Assembly (NCBI RefSeq): GCF_010119935.1
Contig: NZ_CP048209.1
Location: 912,001-976,000, forward strand
Reading direction: 5' to 3'
DNA: 64,000 nt
Origin: Paenibacillus lycopersici
Lineage (GTDB): Bacteria > Bacillota > Bacilli > Paenibacillales > Paenibacillaceae
In this document: positions 1-8,409 of the stretch, piece after piece
Layout of the letters: every line of letters starts with the position of its first letter
Numbering within the stretch: the stretch's first letter is position 1
The notes under the pieces: generated by a model
Seen by the model: only the letters and a program-made list of their open reading frames with translations
Told to the model about the DNA's origin: nothing
The model's database searches: none
Made by a program: the position numbers and the translations under genes

Positions 1-45
1 CAGTCATCAGGCTGTCTTCCTGCCTATCTAGTCCTCCCGCATGGC

Positions 46-420
46 TTGCCCCGCCCTGCACCATGTACCTTCACGGACCACCTAAACTCCGACGCATCGA
101 TCGACTCACCTCATACCATGTTGTACCTGAGCAGGTCACTAGTTCCCGCGCGCTGGCTCGCCCTTCAACGCACCCGTTCAACTCAACCCGCACCGATGTA
201 CCTGCCTGGTCCACCTAACCCCGACGCAACGATCGACTCGCTCCGTACCATGTCCCTGGGTGGTCCGCCTGACTTCAACGCACCCGTTCAACTCAACCCG
301 CGCCAACGTACCTTGTCTGGTCCAACTGACTCCAACGCATCGTCGACCCGCCCTGCACCATGTAGCTGTCCGGCCACCTTGCTCTAACGCACCAGCCCAA
401 CTCACCGTTCCTCGTACCTG
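46..420. repeat. degenerate tandem repeat (about 55 bp) downstream of etfB
   Basis: This gene-free stretch consists of imperfect copies of a unit beginning near ACCATGTACCTG and followed by GGTCCACCT, then CCGACGCATCGATCGACTC. Copies begin near 60, 115, 191, 247, 304 and 358, mostly 54-57 bp apart. A 29-bp segment is identical at 163-191 and 273-301, 110 bp apart. The small reading frames here show no protein resemblance and no convincing ribosome-binding site, so I read it as non-coding. It lies beyond the 3' end of etfB, where etfA would normally follow. Confidence 0.6.
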
Positions 421-429
421 CCCGCTCCG

Positions 430-1296
430 CTAAAACAGCTTCGCTTCGCTCTGCAGCAGCGCCGCGAGCTGATCGGCTTGCTCCGCCGGCGTGCCGCTCA
501 GCTTGCGGCCGGCCGCGCGAACCGGCGGCGGCAGGAGCGCGACGCGCTCCGTGCGCGGCGCAAAATCCGCCGCGCCGAGGCCGAGCGCCGCCGCGTCCAG
601 CTGGCGCAGCGGCTTGCGCTTCGCCTTCATGATGCCGGGCAGCGATGGATAGCGCGGCTCGTTCAGCCCTTGCTGCGCCGTGACGAGCGCAGGCAGCGGC
701 ACCTGCACCGTCTCCACGCCCCATTCCGTATCGCGCTCGGCGACGGCGAATTTTCCGCTTCCGCCGCCCCATGCGGCTCCGCTTGGCGAAGACGGACCGC
801 CGCTCTCCCCGCTGTTGCGCCCGTTACTCGCATCACCGGCCCCCGCGCCGCCATCCTCCACCGTCAGCTTCAGCACCGCCGACGCGCTCGGCAGCCCGAG
901 CCGTTCCGCGACCTGCAGCGCGACGCTGCCCGCGCCCCGGTCCACGGCAAAAAGCCCTGCAAGCACCAGGTCCGGCTGCAGGTCCCGCACCGCCGCGGAG
1001 AGCGCCGCAGCGACGGCGCTGCCGTCGTCCGGCAAGCCGTCCTGCGCGATCAGCACCGCTTCGTCGGCGCCCATTGCCAGCGCGGTTCGCAGCGTCTCCG
1101 CCGCCCGCCCGCCGCCGCAGGAGACGACCGTCACGCTGCCGCCGTGCGCTTCGCGCAGCCGAAGCGCTTCTTCCAGCGCGTACTCGTCGTACGGATTCAT
1201 GATGAATTTCACGCCGTCCTCGGCGACGGCGCCGCCAACCAGCTCGATTTTCTCCTCCGTATCGAACGTTTGCTTGATCAACACCACCAGCTGCAT
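430..1296 (-). CDS. etfB: electron transfer flavoprotein beta subunit
   Basis: EtfB is the AMP-binding subunit of the EtfAB heterodimer, which takes electrons from acyl-CoA dehydrogenases. The 288-residue product starts MQLVVLIKQTFD and carries the family's NPYDEYALEEALRLRE region and, near the C-terminus, VTAQQGLNEPRYPSLPGIMKAK, a typical EtfB signature. The start at 1296 is chosen because GGGAGGTG lies just upstream and the homology begins there; the frame stays open for 225 more codons upstream without family resemblance. Between about residues 145 and 180 there is a Gly/Ser/Ala-rich insert that makes it longer than typical EtfB (about 255 residues). etfA would be expected on its 3' side but is not in the window. 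It is divergent from fadF, its likely electron-transfer partner. Confidence 0.93.
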   Translation of the reverse strand: MQLVVLIKQTFDTEEKIELVGGAVAEDGVKFIMNPYDEYALEEALRLREAHGGSVTVVSCGGGRAAETLRTALAMGADEAVLIAQDGLPDDGSAVAAALSAAVRDLQPDLVLAGLFAVDRGAGSVALQVAERLGLPSASAVLKLTVEDGGAGAGDASNGRNSGESGGPSSPSGAAWGGGSGKFAVAERDTEWGVETVQVPLPALVTAQQGLNEPRYPSLPGIMKAKRKPLRQLDAAALGLGAADFAPRTERVALLPPPVRAAGRKLSGTPAEQADQLAALLQSEAKLF

Positions 1297-1495
1297 CGGT
1301 TCCGAGCACCTCCCGGTCGTTCTGGAATTGCCGGCGGCAGTCATACCGTCCCACGGCCACCGAATACGATACACTAAGCCGTCCTCAAAAGCCGCCGCCG
1401 CTCCTGTTACCTTATGAACTTGGCCCTCGAAATAGACCCTGACGGAGGCTGGGCCGAGGCTTGCACGACATGTTGCCGGCCGCGCGGACATATAC

Positions 1496-1515
1496 TGAAT
1501 CACTCCGCGATTCCA
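1496..1515. promoter_or_regulatory. inverted repeat in the etfB-fadF divergent region
   Basis: TGAATC and GATTCCA flank a 7-bp centre, forming an interrupted palindrome 19 bases upstream of the fadF start and overlapping a TATACT hexamer (1491-1496). It loosely resembles fatty-acid regulator (FadR-type) boxes, but the match is partial and no good -35 is seen. It is listed only as a possible operator. Confidence 0.25.
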
Positions 1516-1533
1516 GGGGAAGGAGGCGGTCAT

Positions 1534-3861
1534 GTGGGAGGAATGAGCGAGCATGCGCTGACGCTGCTGATCAGATGGGTGTTCTTCGTGCTGATGACGT
1601 CGACGGCGCTGGGCTGCTTCTACGCGGTGGTCCGCAGACGGGCGGGTTATATGCTGCTGGGAAGGAGAGCGCAGCGCAAACCGCCGCCCCCGCTCGACCC
1701 GGCCGATCCCGAGAACGACCAAAGCGACGATATGCTCGGCATCTCCTCGTTTACGACGAACGCTGAGCTCGCATCGCAAGCGGCTTCGTGGTTCGAACGG
1801 CCGGCTGAGTGGGCGGTTCAGGTGTTCGGCCATCGCAAGCTGCTGAAGGATCTTCGGAGCGGCCTCATGCATCTCGTTCTGTTCTACGGCTTCATCGTGC
1901 TGCAGTTCGGCGCGGCGGACATCATTTGGAAGGGACTCACGGATTCCGCGCTGCCTTATCCGGCTTATCACGGGTTCGTGCTGACGCAGGAGATTACGGT
2001 GACGCTCGTGTTGTTGGCGATTGTGTACGGGACGTTCCGCAGGTACGTCGAGCGGCTGAAGCGGCTAAAAAGGGGCTGGAAACCGTCGATTGTGCTCTGG
2101 TTTATCGGCGGGCTCATGGCCACGGTGCTGTTGACGCAGGCTTTTGACCGGCTGAAAGAATCAGCGGCAGCAAGCGAGGGCGCGGCAGGCTCGCTCTATG
2201 CGAGCTATGCTCCGGTGTCTTCGTCGCTGGCCGACGGCTTCCGAGCCATTGGATTCTCGCCCGATGCAGGGAGGGTGCTGTACGAGATTTTCTGGTGGCT
2301 GCATTTGGCGGTACTGCTCGGGTTCCTCGTGTACGTGCCGCAATCGAAGCATTTTCATATCTTCACGGCGCCCGTGAATTTGTGGCTGCGCCGCCGGACG
2401 CCGCCGGGCAGGCTGGCTCCGCTGGATTTGGAGGACGAGGAGGCGGAATCGTTCGGGGTCGGCGCGGTAGAGCAGTTCACGCAGAAGCAGCTGCTCGATC
2501 TCTATGCATGCGTCGAATGCGGCCGGTGCACGAACGTTTGCCCGACCGCATCCACGGGGAAGCTGCTGTCGCCGATGCATCTGATCGTCAAGCTGCGCGA
2601 TCATTTGACCGAGAAAGGCGCGGCCATTACGTCGAAATCGCCGTGGGTGCCGGACCTGAACCGCGGCGCTCCTGCGGGGGCGCATGCGATGTCCGTCGGC
2701 GCCGTGCCGATCTGGACCGGCGGCTCATCCGCGACGACGACCATCGAACCGACCATGACGGCGCAAAAGCAGGCGTGGCACGTGCAGGCGGATACGGCCG
2801 TGACGGATTTGGCGCTGATCGGCGACGTCATGACGGAGTCGGAGCTATGGGCGTGCACCACCTGCCGCAACTGCGAGGATCAATGTCCCGTCGGCAACGA
2901 GCATGTGGATAAAATCATCGACCTGCGCCGCTATCTCGTATTAACGGAGGGCCGCGTCCCGGCCGAAGCCCAGCGCGCCATGCAAAATATCGAGCGGCAG
3001 GGCAATCCGTGGGGGCTGCCCCGTACCGAGCGCGCGGCGTGGATCGCGGCCTACGAGGCGGCCGTGCCGGATGCGCCGCCCGTACGCACGATGCGGGAGG
3101 CGGCCGGGCGCGGCGAGCAGCCGGAGCTGCTGCTGTGGGCAGGCACGATGGGCGCGTACGATCAGCGCAGCCGGAAGGTGCTTTTCGCGGTCGTGCGCCT
3201 GCTTCAGCAGGCAGGAGTACCGTTCGCCGTCCTTGGCGGCGAGGAGAAGAACTCCGGCGACACGGCGCGGCGCCTTGGAAATGAGCTGCTTTTTCAAACG
3301 TTATGCGCTGAGAATGTCGCCACGCTGCAGCGGTACGGTATCCGCCGCATCGTTACGATCTGTCCGCATACGTTCAACGCGCTCAAGAACGAGTACGCCG
3401 ATTTCGGACTCGAGCGAACGGTGAAAGTGGAGCATCATACGATGCTGCTTGCCCGGCTGGTGGAAGACGGTTCGCTCGTGCCGGTTGTGCCGCTGCGCGA
3501 GCGGGTCGTTTATCACGATTCCTGCTATTTGGGCAGGTACAACGGCGTCTACGACGCACCCCGTGCGCTGTTGCGCGCGATCCCCGGTGTCCGGCTGCTG
3601 GAGATGGAGCGCAACCGCGCGAACGGGCTGTGCTGCGGCGCCGGCGGAGGACTCATGTGGATGGAGGAACGAGGCGGCGTCCGCGTGAACGAAGCGCGCA
3701 CGGCGCAGGCGCTGGAGACGTCGCCGACGGTCATCGGCTCTGCCTGCCCGTACTGCCTGACGATGATGGAGGACGGCATCAAGCTGCACGATGCCGAGTC
3801 CGGCGTCCGGGCGCGCGACGTCGCCGAGCTGCTCGCCGAAAGCGTATTCGGAGACGGGTAG
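1534..3861 (+). CDS. fadF: FadF-type membrane iron-sulfur reductase (probable ETF:menaquinone oxidoreductase)
   Basis: The 775-residue product resembles B. subtilis FadF and the EtfD family, which are thought to pass electrons from reduced EtfAB to menaquinone in the membrane. The first roughly 290 residues hold several hydrophobic helices (NarI-like cytochrome domain). A ferredoxin motif CVECGRCTNVCP follows near residue 325 and a second, CTTCRNCEDQCP, near 440. The C-terminal half has two cysteine-rich CCG-type segments (DSCYLGRYN; LCCGAGGG near 700) as in heterodisulfide reductase subunit B. The GTG at 1534 is preferred because AAGGAGG sits 7 bases upstream; the ATG nine bases later is too close to that site. 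It is divergent from etfB and upstream of fadN, so electron carrier and beta-oxidation genes sit together. Confidence 0.9.
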   Translation: MGGMSEHALTLLIRWVFFVLMTSTALGCFYAVVRRRAGYMLLGRRAQRKPPPPLDPADPENDQSDDMLGISSFTTNAELASQAASWFERPAEWAVQVFGHRKLLKDLRSGLMHLVLFYGFIVLQFGAADIIWKGLTDSALPYPAYHGFVLTQEITVTLVLLAIVYGTFRRYVERLKRLKRGWKPSIVLWFIGGLMATVLLTQAFDRLKESAAASEGAAGSLYASYAPVSSSLADGFRAIGFSPDAGRVLYEIFWWLHLAVLLGFLVYVPQSKHFHIFTAPVNLWLRRRTPPGRLAPLDLEDEEAESFGVGAVEQFTQKQLLDLYACVECGRCTNVCPTASTGKLLSPMHLIVKLRDHLTEKGAAITSKSPWVPDLNRGAPAGAHAMSVGAVPIWTGGSSATTTIEPTMTAQKQAWHVQADTAVTDLALIGDVMTESELWACTTCRNCEDQCPVGNEHVDKIIDLRRYLVLTEGRVPAEAQRAMQNIERQGNPWGLPRTERAAWIAAYEAAVPDAPPVRTMREAAGRGEQPELLLWAGTMGAYDQRSRKVLFAVVRLLQQAGVPFAVLGGEEKNSGDTARRLGNELLFQTLCAENVATLQRYGIRRIVTICPHTFNALKNEYADFGLERTVKVEHHTMLLARLVEDGSLVPVVPLRERVVYHDSCYLGRYNGVYDAPRALLRAIPGVRLLEMERNRANGLCCGAGGGLMWMEERGGVRVNEARTAQALETSPTVIGSACPYCLTMMEDGIKLHDAESGVRARDVAELLAESVFGDG

Positions 3862-4143
3862 CTGAGCGCGTCGCCGCCAGTGCGCGACTTGCGCAGCCAG
3901 GGCAGCGAGCCGCAAGCGAGAAAGTCGGCCAGCCGGCTTCGCGTGCCAAGCGGCGGCACAAGGACGCGTCGCCGCTTCCGGGACTGCATCCGCGCCGCCC
4001 GATCGTCGGCGCTGGCGGATTGTCGCTTCCCAACGCATTCGGCTGCTTTTGCCGCGTTGATTGCCGGACTAGAGCCATGTCATCGAACCGCAGATTCGCC
4101 GCCTCAAGCGGCCAACGATCACTACTGCAAAGGAGGGAGCGGT

Positions 4144-6558
4144 GTGGGAATACGATCGGCGCCGGCGATTCGTCGTGCGGCAGTCATTGGTTCCGGAGTC
4201 ATGGGGGCTGGCATTGCCGCCCATTTGGCCAATGCGGGCATGCAGGTGCTGCTGCTGGATGTGCCGCCATCCGAGCTGACGGAGCAGGAAGCCAGGGCCG
4301 GAGCGACGTTGCAGGACCGTGCCGTCCGCAACCGGCTGGCCGCGGCCAGCATCGCCAGACTGGCCAAAAGCGAACCGCCCGCCCTGTACGACGCTTCGTT
4401 CATCGGACGCATTACGCCCGGAAACCTGGAGGATGACCTCGGCAAGCTCGGCAAGGCGGAATGGATCGTCGAAGCCGTCGTCGAGCGGCTGGATGTAAAG
4501 CGGAGCGTTTTTGCCCGTGTAGAAACGGTGCTGAAGCCCGGCACGCTCGTGTCATCCAACACCTCGGGGCTGTCCGTCGCCGCGATGGCGGAAGGGCGAG
4601 GGGAGACGTTTCGCCAACAGTTTGCCGTGACGCATTTCTTCAATCCGCCCCGCCATATGAAGCTGGTCGAGCTCGTGCCCGGTCCGGATACCGCGCCTGA
4701 TACGCTGACCCGGCTCCGTGCGGCATGCGAGGGACAGCTGGGCAAAGGCGTCGTACTTGCCAAGGACACGCCGAATTTCATCGCCAACCGGATCGGCACG
4801 TACGGCATGCTGACGACGATTGAAGCGATGCGCAGCTTCGGGCTGGGCGTCGACGAGGTCGACGCGTTGACCGGGCCGGCCATGGGCAGGCCGAAAACCG
4901 CTACGTTCCGCATGCTCGACCTCGTCGGTCTCGATACGCTGCTGCATGTCGTGGACAACGTGCGGGAACGAAGTGACGACGAGGCGGAGCGCGCCGCGTT
5001 CGCAAGGCCGCCGGAGCTGGAGGCGCTGGTCGCGAAGGGATGGCTCGGCGAGAAGGCAGGCGGCGGCTTTTATCGCAAAATCAAACGTCCCGGCGGCGGC
5101 AGCGACATCGAGACGCTCCAGCTGGACACGATGACGTACGCGCCCAGGCGCAGCGTGAATTCGCCGGTCATCGAGGCGGCCAAGACGGCCAAAGGCGCTG
5201 CGGCCAAGGTGAAGGCGCTGTTGTTTACGGACACGAGCGACCGGCATGCGCTATTTGCTTGGCAGGCGATCAAGACCGTACTGCTGTATTCAGCCCGCCA
5301 GCTCGGCGTCGTCGCGGATTCGGTCACGGACATCGACCGGGCGCTCGTGTGGGGCTTCAACTGGGAGCTGGGGCCGTTCGAGCTGTGGGATGCGATCGGG
5401 CTGGAGCGTTCCGTGCAGCGGATGCGGGCGGAGGGCGACGACATTCCGCACTGGGTGGAGCGCTGGCTTGCCGCCGGGAATCGGAGCTTCTACAAACAGG
5501 AGGGGCTGCGGTGGTTTTATGTCAGAGGCGGCGAGTACGCGTTACAGGAGGAGGATCCGGACGTCATCTCGCTGGAAGCGATTCGGCGCTCGGGCCGGGT
5601 CGTGCTCGGCAATGCCGGCGCTTCGCTGCTCGACTTGGGCGACGAGGTGGCGGGGCTGGTGTTCCACTCGCCGAACAACGCGATCGGCGGGGATATTTTG
5701 ACCGCGATCCGGCAGAGCGCGGCGGAGGTAAGCCGCAACTGGCGCGGGCTCGTCATTGCCAACGAGGGGCGGCATTTCTGCGTCGGGGCGAACCTGATGA
5801 TGCTCCTGCTGGAAGCGCAAAACGGCGATTTCGACGAGATCGACGACATCATTTCCCTGTTCCAGAACAGCATGCTGACGCTCAAGCGGCTCGACCGCCC
5901 CGTCGTGGCGGCACCGCACCGGATGACGCTAGGCGGCGGCGTGGAAGCCTGCTTGCCCGCGGACCGGATCGTCTTCTCGGCGGAAACGTATTTCGGCCTC
6001 GTCGAAACCGGCGTCGGCCTCATCCCGGCCGGGGGCGGCTGCAAGGAAGCGGCGGCGCTCGCGGATGCCCGGACCGGGGCCGGCGGCGACGTGCAGTCGC
6101 AGCTGAACGCGCTGTTCGAGACGATCGCGATGGGCAGGACGTCGACGAGCGGCTACGATGTCGGCCGCATCGGTTTCATGCGGCCGCATGACCGCGTCAT
6201 CATGCGCGGCGAGACGCGCGCGGCCGAGGCGAAGCGGACGGTGCTGGCGATGGACCGCGAAGGCTACGCCTCGCCGGCGGAGAAGCGCGTCCGCGTCGCC
6301 GGCCGCGAAGGCCGAGCCGTGCTGCAGCTGGCGGTCGAGAACATGCGTCTCGCGGGCCAGGCGAGCCCGCACGACGTGCGCATCGGCCGCAAGCTGGCGC
6401 ATGTGCTCGCCGGCGGCGACGCGCCGCCGGGCGCGGAAGTGAGCGAGCAGTATTTGCTCGATCTGGAACGCGAGGCGTTTCTCAGTCTCTGCGGCGAGCC
6501 GCTGACGCAGGCGCGCATGCGGCATATGCTGACGACCGGGAAGCCGCTGCGGAACTAG
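4144..6558 (+). CDS. fadN: 3-hydroxyacyl-CoA dehydrogenase / enoyl-CoA hydratase
   Basis: This is a bifunctional beta-oxidation enzyme of 804 residues (B. subtilis FadN is about 790). It hydrates enoyl-CoA and oxidises 3-hydroxyacyl-CoA with NAD. The N-terminal Rossmann domain begins AAVIGSGVMGAGIAAHLA; the HAD active-site region THFFNPPRHMKLVELVPG is near residue 160. The C-terminal half carries an enoyl-CoA hydratase fold with ANEGRHFCVGANL and LGGGVEACL. The GTG at 4144 is used because AAAGGAGG lies 7 bases before it; the frame is open for 88 codons upstream but with low-complexity sequence. It heads a fadN-fadA-fadE order as in Bacillus. Here each gene is separated by repeat-bearing gaps, so the three may not form a tight operon. 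Confidence 0.93.
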   Translation: MGIRSAPAIRRAAVIGSGVMGAGIAAHLANAGMQVLLLDVPPSELTEQEARAGATLQDRAVRNRLAAASIARLAKSEPPALYDASFIGRITPGNLEDDLGKLGKAEWIVEAVVERLDVKRSVFARVETVLKPGTLVSSNTSGLSVAAMAEGRGETFRQQFAVTHFFNPPRHMKLVELVPGPDTAPDTLTRLRAACEGQLGKGVVLAKDTPNFIANRIGTYGMLTTIEAMRSFGLGVDEVDALTGPAMGRPKTATFRMLDLVGLDTLLHVVDNVRERSDDEAERAAFARPPELEALVAKGWLGEKAGGGFYRKIKRPGGGSDIETLQLDTMTYAPRRSVNSPVIEAAKTAKGAAAKVKALLFTDTSDRHALFAWQAIKTVLLYSARQLGVVADSVTDIDRALVWGFNWELGPFELWDAIGLERSVQRMRAEGDDIPHWVERWLAAGNRSFYKQEGLRWFYVRGGEYALQEEDPDVISLEAIRRSGRVVLGNAGASLLDLGDEVAGLVFHSPNNAIGGDILTAIRQSAAEVSRNWRGLVIANEGRHFCVGANLMMLLLEAQNGDFDEIDDIISLFQNSMLTLKRLDRPVVAAPHRMTLGGGVEACLPADRIVFSAETYFGLVETGVGLIPAGGGCKEAAALADARTGAGGDVQSQLNALFETIAMGRTSTSGYDVGRIGFMRPHDRVIMRGETRAAEAKRTVLAMDREGYASPAEKRVRVAGREGRAVLQLAVENMRLAGQASPHDVRIGRKLAHVLAGGDAPPGAEVSEQYLLDLEREAFLSLCGEPLTQARMRHMLTTGKPLRN

Positions 6559-6592
6559 CTGTTGTTGCGCCGATGCCGCCGGCGGGGAAATG

Positions 6593-6700
6593 GCGAAAGA
6601 GTTGTACCCGGTACAATACATGGCCGCCAATTGGGTGGAAATGGCGAAAGAGTTGTACCTAGTACAACACATCGCCGCCATTTCAGCGAAACCGCCGCAA
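6593..6700. repeat. 51-bp palindromic tandem repeat between fadN and fadA
   Basis: Two units starting at 6593 and 6644, 51 bp apart, share GCGAAAGAGTTGTAC. Each carries a palindrome (GTTGTACCCGGTACAAT; GTTGTACCTAGTACAAC) followed by ACAT-GCCGCC. A third partial copy starts at 6686. The second unit closely resembles the repeats at 16957 and 17549, so this is one dispersed family. Confidence 0.75.
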
Positions 6701-6769
6701 AAAGCACGCCGATGCACCGCATCATCGCCTAACAGCCAAACATCTCAAACATAAAGGAGGGACCCCGCC

Positions 6770-7969
6770 ATGACTGCGACCAAACATCCGCGGGATGCCG
6801 TCATCGTATCCGCCGTGCGTACCGCCGTCGGCAAAGCGAGGAAGGGCAGTCTCGCGGATACGCGCGCCGAAGACTTGGGCCGCGCGGTTCTGCGCGCGGC
6901 CGTTGACCGCGTGCCCGGGCTGAACGACGCCGATGTCGAGGACGTCATCATCGGCTGCGCGATGCCCGAAGGCGAGCAGGGCTTGAACTTCGCCCGCATC
7001 ATGACGCTGTATGCGGGCTTTCCGGTGACGACCCCGGCCGTCACCGTCAACCGGTTTTGCGCGTCGGGGCTGCAGGCGATCGCCTATGCCGCGGAGCGCG
7101 TCCGTCTCGGCGAGGCGGACGTCGTCCTCGCCGGCGGCGTCGAAAGCATGAGCCATGTCCCGATGACCGGCTTCAAGCTTTCGCCCCATCCCGGCATCGC
7201 GGACAGCATGCCGGAGGCGTACATGGGCATGGGCCACACGGCGGAGGAAGTGGCCCGGCGCTACGGTATCAGCCGCGAGGCGCAGGACGCTTTCGCCGCC
7301 GAGAGTCATCGCAAAGCGGCGCAGGCTATCGCCGAAGGCCGTTTTCGCGACGAAATCGTCCCGCTGCATATTCAGCGGGAAGGCATCGACGACAACGGCA
7401 GGCCGTGGAAGAAGCCGTACACGTTCGAACAGGACGAAGGCGTGCGGGCGGATACGACGCCGGAGGTGCTGGCGAAGTTGAAGCCGTCGTTCGCCCGCGA
7501 AGGTACCGTGACTGCGGGCAATGCGTCGCAGATGAGCGACGGGGCCGCGGCGGTCGTCGTCATGAGCCGGGAGCGGGCCGAGCGGCTGGGGATCCGGCCA
7601 TTGGCGCAGTTCCGGGCGTATTGCGTGGCCGGCGTCGCGCCGGAAGTGATGGGCATCGGCCCGATCGAGGCGATCCCGAAAGCGCTCGCCCGCGCCAAAC
7701 TGACGCTTGACCAAGTACGCCTTTTCGAGCTGAACGAGGCTTTCGCTGCACAGTGTCTCCCGATTATTCGGGAGCTGGGCATCGATCCGGAGATCGTGAA
7801 CGTCAATGGCGGCGCGATCGCGCTCGGACATCCGCTCGGCTGCACGGGGACGAAGCTGTCCGTCTCGTTGATTCACGAGCTGCGGCGCAGAGGCGGCGGC
7901 ACGGGCATCGTCTCCATGTGCGTCGGCGGCGGCATGGGCGCGGCCGGTGTGTTCTCGGTGGAAGCGTAG
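6770..7969 (+). CDS. fadA: acetyl-CoA C-acyltransferase (thiolase)
   Basis: FadA is a 3-ketoacyl-CoA thiolase that cleaves 3-ketoacyl-CoA with CoA to release acetyl-CoA. The 399-residue length fits the family (B. subtilis FadA 391). The nucleophilic cysteine lies in NRFCASGLQAI, the His-containing motif is NGGAIALGHPLGCTG, and the C-terminal catalytic cysteine is in CVGGGMG. An AAAGGAGG site sits upstream of the ATG at 6770. It lies between fadN and fadE, as in the Bacillus fadNAE operon, and completes the last step of each beta-oxidation round. Confidence 0.95.
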   Translation: MTATKHPRDAVIVSAVRTAVGKARKGSLADTRAEDLGRAVLRAAVDRVPGLNDADVEDVIIGCAMPEGEQGLNFARIMTLYAGFPVTTPAVTVNRFCASGLQAIAYAAERVRLGEADVVLAGGVESMSHVPMTGFKLSPHPGIADSMPEAYMGMGHTAEEVARRYGISREAQDAFAAESHRKAAQAIAEGRFRDEIVPLHIQREGIDDNGRPWKKPYTFEQDEGVRADTTPEVLAKLKPSFAREGTVTAGNASQMSDGAAAVVVMSRERAERLGIRPLAQFRAYCVAGVAPEVMGIGPIEAIPKALARAKLTLDQVRLFELNEAFAAQCLPIIRELGIDPEIVNVNGGAIALGHPLGCTGTKLSVSLIHELRRRGGGTGIVSMCVGGGMGAAGVFSVEA

Positions 7970-8022
7970 CTGCGACAAAGGTATTCGTCCAATAAACAAG
8001 CATGCGGCTCTCGCGAATTTCG

Positions 8023-8205
8023 CGCAGCGGCCACTGCTTCTGCAGCGCAGCACCGACATTTCGCGCAGCGGCCACTGCTTCCGAAGTGCAGCACCGACAT
8101 TTTGCGCAGCGGCCACTGCTTCTGAAGAGCAGCAACAACATTCCGTTCAGCGGCCACTCTCTCCGCAGTGAAGCAAGAAGTCCAGAACGGCGGCCATTCT
8201 GCGGC
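8023..8205. repeat. 41-bp tandem repeat between fadA and fadE
   Basis: Units begin at 8023, 8064, 8105, 8146 and 8187, exactly 41 bp apart. The core is CGCAGCGGCCACTGCTTC followed by GCAGCACCGACATTT. Units 1-3 are nearly identical, unit 4 is diverged and unit 5 is partial. Fragments of the same core (GCAGCGGCCATTCCACC, GCGCAGCGGCTACTACC) recur near 8296-8335. The rest of the 7970-8409 gap has no recognisable gene. Confidence 0.8.
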
Positions 8206-8352
8206 AAAAGGCATCGGCAAATCAATGATAGGTTTGCAACCGCGAACGCTCACGCCCGCAATGCGGAGCACGCGCGCAACGTTCGCAAATTCCCCGCAGC
8301 GGCCATTCCACCATAGCGCAGCGGCTACTACCGCAACGCTCACCAATAAACC

Positions 8353-8370
8353 GGCGGCGGATCCGCCGCC
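8353..8370. repeat. 18-bp perfect GC palindrome upstream of fadE
   Basis: GGCGGCGGATCCGCCGCC is a perfect self-complementary sequence 40 bases upstream of the fadE start and ahead of its AAAGGAGG site. It could form a strong hairpin in the leader, or be a remnant of the neighbouring repeats. No T tract follows, so it is not a normal terminator. Confidence 0.5.
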
Positions 8371-8409
8371 GCCAAGCAACGCCCGCTTACCCAGAAAGGA
8401 GGCAGCGAT

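Noticed and set aside
478-1377. 299-codon plus-strand frame opposite etfB
   Set aside because: Arg-rich antisense frame; etfB on the other strand has clear family motifs.
1414-1533. Longer ATG-started version of FadF
   Set aside because: The 40 extra residues have no family resemblance, while the GTG at 1534 has an ideal ribosome-binding site.
6722-8116. 464-codon minus-strand frame opposite fadA
   Set aside because: Shadow of fadA with no recognisable motif; it also runs through non-coding repeats.
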